Origin: Pyxidicoccus xibeiensis
GTDB lineage: Bacteria > Myxococcota > Myxococcia > Myxococcales > Myxococcaceae
Direction of reading: 5' to 3'
NCBI RefSeq assembly: GCF_024198175.1
Contig: NZ_JAJVKV010000004.1
Coordinates: forward strand, 186,001 to 250,000
DNA length: 64,000 nucleotides
Part shown: one piece after another, positions 63,001-64,000 of the stretch
Position numbering within the stretch: position 1 is the stretch's first letter
How the letters are laid out: every line of letters begins with the position of its first letter
Notes under the pieces: model-generated
Seen by the model: the letters and a program-made list of their open reading frames with translations, nothing else
Told to the model about the DNA's origin: nothing
Database searches by the model: none
Translations under genes and position numbers: made by a program

Positions 63001-63356
63001 TGGGTGAGCGCGGGGGCATCCGCCTTGCGCTGCAGGAGCATCTTGTCGACGAGCGCGCGGCTCGCCGGGTCCAGCTCGTCGAACTGGAGCCCCATTCCGG
63101 GCGGGCCCGCGGGGTCTCCCACGTCGCGGACCCAGCGCACCGTGGCGGCGCCGCGCAGCACGCGCACGCCCCCGGCAATCTGTACCTCGAACTTGACGGG
63201 TGTCCCCACGGGCTGCGGGGTGCGCGAGCGGACGAACATCCCACCCGGGCTCAGGTTGGTGGCGAACTCCTCCGCGAAGCTCCCCACCGTTTCATGCTTG
63301 AGCTTCACCAGCAGACCCACTGCTTTGCGGTCCGTGGTGCGCCTGCCTTGATCCAT
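60048..63356 (-). CDS. PilZ domain-DnaK (Hsp70) fusion protein
   Basis: I choose ATG 63356-63354 (1102 residues); a TTG four codons earlier is possible. Residues about 1-105 are a PilZ-like domain of the myxobacterial type (NLSPGGMFVRSRTPQPVGTP, GMGLQFDELDPASRALV). About 110-550 are Pro/Ala-rich with four spaced acidic motifs (LEFELDLGDA, LEFELDLSDA, FEFDLDLSEA, IEFDLDLTEE). The Hsp70 part runs from IGIDLGTTNSCVAL (about 558), with VYDLGGGTFDATIL and ILVGGMSRMPLV; the substrate-binding lid is short. It lacks nearby DnaJ/GrpE. PilZ suggests c-di-GMP or partner-protein control of the chaperone. Confidence 0.9.
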   Translation of the reverse strand: MDQGRRTTDRKAVGLLVKLKHETVGSFAEEFATNLSPGGMFVRSRTPQPVGTPVKFEVQIAGGVRVLRGAATVRWVRDVGDPAGPPGMGLQFDELDPASRALVDKMLLQRKADAPALTQTPLPSIAPSVAPAVAPMQAPRVAPMQARPVPPAPPAPPAPTRPVPPAPAPRAAGGMALDSLFDDLESAGGPSAPVADEPFDFPPPVAEPRTPAPFPAMAFAPPPPADDDVDIPLEELIASTPPPPLPPDGDEPLPGLDFEMEAADPGAPVAMGLPLDESPIEVGVTLELEPPSGAAPSGGGLEFELDLGDAVEATARPAPPPPPRAAAPRTSPPPPPAAPSGGGLEFELDLSDAFEEAPTAPKPAAPRPAPAPPPRAPVAPPPAPAAARSGGAFEFDLDLSEAMEEAPVAPPPPPRAAAVTPPPPPPRAAVPPAPPAAARSGGSIEFDLDLTEESDPFELGSSTPKAAPARPAPPPPPPAAATAFRPPPQPVAPPPPPPQPLPSLPNVRREAPRAPEPVGTPTVLAPVAAKSAPVAPPLDERGLPKTIFLPPPPQITGTGPVIGIDLGTTNSCVALLSNGRPMVLRSREGYNTIPSVISLNAQAKLLVSHRAKNQLVLRPQQTIYGAKRLVGRPFDSAVVNQVRERFHYEIVPDAAGRAAVRLGDAVLSLEEVQAIILRECKEMAETHLNQKVERAVVTVPAYYSEPQREAVRKSGILAGLKVERILNEPTSAALAYGLNRELNKKVLVYDLGGGTFDATILKIEKNVFEVLGTGGDIFLGGIDFDNLIVDYLLARFQEKEGIAFNGDGIALSRVSDAAERAKMALSERASFEVHIPMLMMDEAGRPRDLRVVMTRQELEKICDPLLSRTVDVVRDVLLDAKLKASEVDDIILVGGMSRMPLVRDKLKGLFGKGPQASVNADEAVALGAALYSGSVDKVSSVVLIDVLPMTVGVAMPGGAFKRVIERNSPLPAQRSFAITTNKDNEEFLELSIFQGEDNHISANEYLGTVRIEGLPRGPKGSVRVAVTIKLDSECVLHVEAREYSTRKEVKATLATRYSPEELQKQLQVSKESVKAAEDRRGADLKERAGGFWGFVKKALKRK

Positions 63357-63500
63357 AGCGGGCGACAATCGCGGTACGGGCCTCGCGGCTCAAGAGGGTT
63401 TTGACCCTTCGCCTGCCTGCACGGCCGATGGTGGACAGCAGGTACGCCTCCGGCCTACCTGTACCTTCCTGTATCCTGGCAACCCCTTCCGGGAGCTTTC

Positions 63501-64000
63501 ATGAGCACAGCCACTCTCACCGCCCCCCTGCCTGCCCGCCAGGGGTGGCTCGTGGACCGGCGCCACGACCTGATTTCCACGGTGGGTGGGGTCGCCGCGA
63601 GTCTCGCGCTGGTAGGGCTTCATGTCTGGGGTGGCGTGAGCAGCCTGGTGCTGTGGTGGGCGTGGGTGCTGATGCTGGATGGGCCGCACCTGTTCGCCAC
63701 GGTGTCGCGCACGTACCTGGACACGCGCGAGTGGCAGGTGCGGCGGCGATTGCTGCTGGGCAGCCTGGGGTGGTTCGCGGCGGGGCCGCTGTGCTTCGGC
63801 GTGTCGGCGGCGCTGGGGACGCAGGTGCCGTTCGTGGTGTTCCTCACGCTGGCGTCGCTGTGGGCGTACTGGCACGTGGTGCGGCAGCACTACGGCATCA
63901 TGGTGCTGTACCAGCGCAAGGGTGGCCCGCTGTCACCGCTGGACCGGCGGCTGGACAGCGTGACGCTGTACACGGGGCTGCTGGCGCCATTCCTCGCGTT
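63501..64000 (+). CDS. Integral membrane protein, 3' end beyond window
   Basis: ATG 63501 with GGGAG upstream; the frame is open to the edge (166 residues seen). Several hydrophobic helices (VGGVAASLALVGLHVW, VLWWAWVLMLDGPHLFATVS, TQVPFVVFLTLASLWAYWHV) and a conserved-looking VVRQHYGIMVLYQRKGG motif with histidines, which could bind metal as in membrane oxygenases or hydroxylases. No specific family is assigned. It diverges from the PilZ-DnaK gene across about 144 bases that must hold both promoters. Confidence 0.75.
   Translation, partial: MSTATLTAPLPARQGWLVDRRHDLISTVGGVAASLALVGLHVWGGVSSLVLWWAWVLMLDGPHLFATVSRTYLDTREWQVRRRLLLGSLGWFAAGPLCFGVSAALGTQVPFVVFLTLASLWAYWHVVRQHYGIMVLYQRKGGPLSPLDRRLDSVTLYTGLLAPFLA

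Overview
The window is very GC-rich, coding-dense chromosomal DNA with strong G/C third-position bias. It carries many lipoproteins with Asp-Ala-Gly-rich linkers, a Hanks-type kinase with a long Pro/Ala-rich tail, FHA and PilZ domain proteins, and a PilZ-DnaK fusion. Together these point to a myxobacterium, most likely family Myxococcaceae (inference from gene content; no rRNA is present).

Layout. 1-1617: an NmrA/SDR reductase cut by the left edge, divergent from a LysR regulator. 1627-12696: a defence island bounded by two unequal copies of an HNH-endonuclease locus (a wrecked copy at 1627-1895, an intact one at 11722-12696). The island reads leftward: a small HTH regulator broken by a stop codon, hsdM, hsdS, hsdR, a YgjP-type metallopeptidase, a toxin-like remnant and a DUF3396 immunity-type protein. 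12688-14513: rapZ and hprK. 14566-22285: membrane and housekeeping genes (glycosyltransferase, HIT, DUF1275, fused MFS/spermidine synthase, CstA, ABC ATPase). 22290-27572: a Ser/Thr kinase and an FHA-GAF-cyclase-like protein whose cyclase domain looks catalytically dead.

27727-39950 is a corrinoid-uptake region with two cobalamin riboswitches on the minus strand. The first (39743-39950) precedes a TonB-dependent receptor, a Cys-rich propeller-like lipoprotein, a BtuF-type binding protein, a small DUF4177-like secreted protein and a BtuC-type permease. The second (32914-33093) precedes two tandem copies of a lipoprotein plus 'cell surface protein' pair and a secreted Rieske protein, with start/stop overlaps within each pair and before the Rieske gene. 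This resembles a B12 surface-capture system analogous in logic to the BtuG systems of Bacteroidetes.

39974-64000: an FHA protein, small lipoproteins, a ComEA-like protein, a serine hydrolase, and cysteine synthase preceded by a 34-codon leader peptide with nine Cys codons and mutually exclusive terminator/antiterminator stems. Then come a C69 peptidase, a MarR regulator, a DUF4175-like giant coiled-coil protein coupled to a peptidase-MA/TPR protein, DUF1622 and DUF4142 proteins and an S9 peptidase. They are followed by a DsbA/FrnE-like oxidoreductase whose active-site first Cys is an in-frame TGA followed by a SECIS-like hairpin (predicted selenoprotein), a FliB-like protein, a PilZ-DnaK fusion and a truncated membrane protein.

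The three most notable observations are the predicted selenoprotein (58103-58723), the cysteine attenuator (45125-45309) and the two-riboswitch corrinoid locus. No tRNA, rRNA, CRISPR array, transposase or integrase was recognised.
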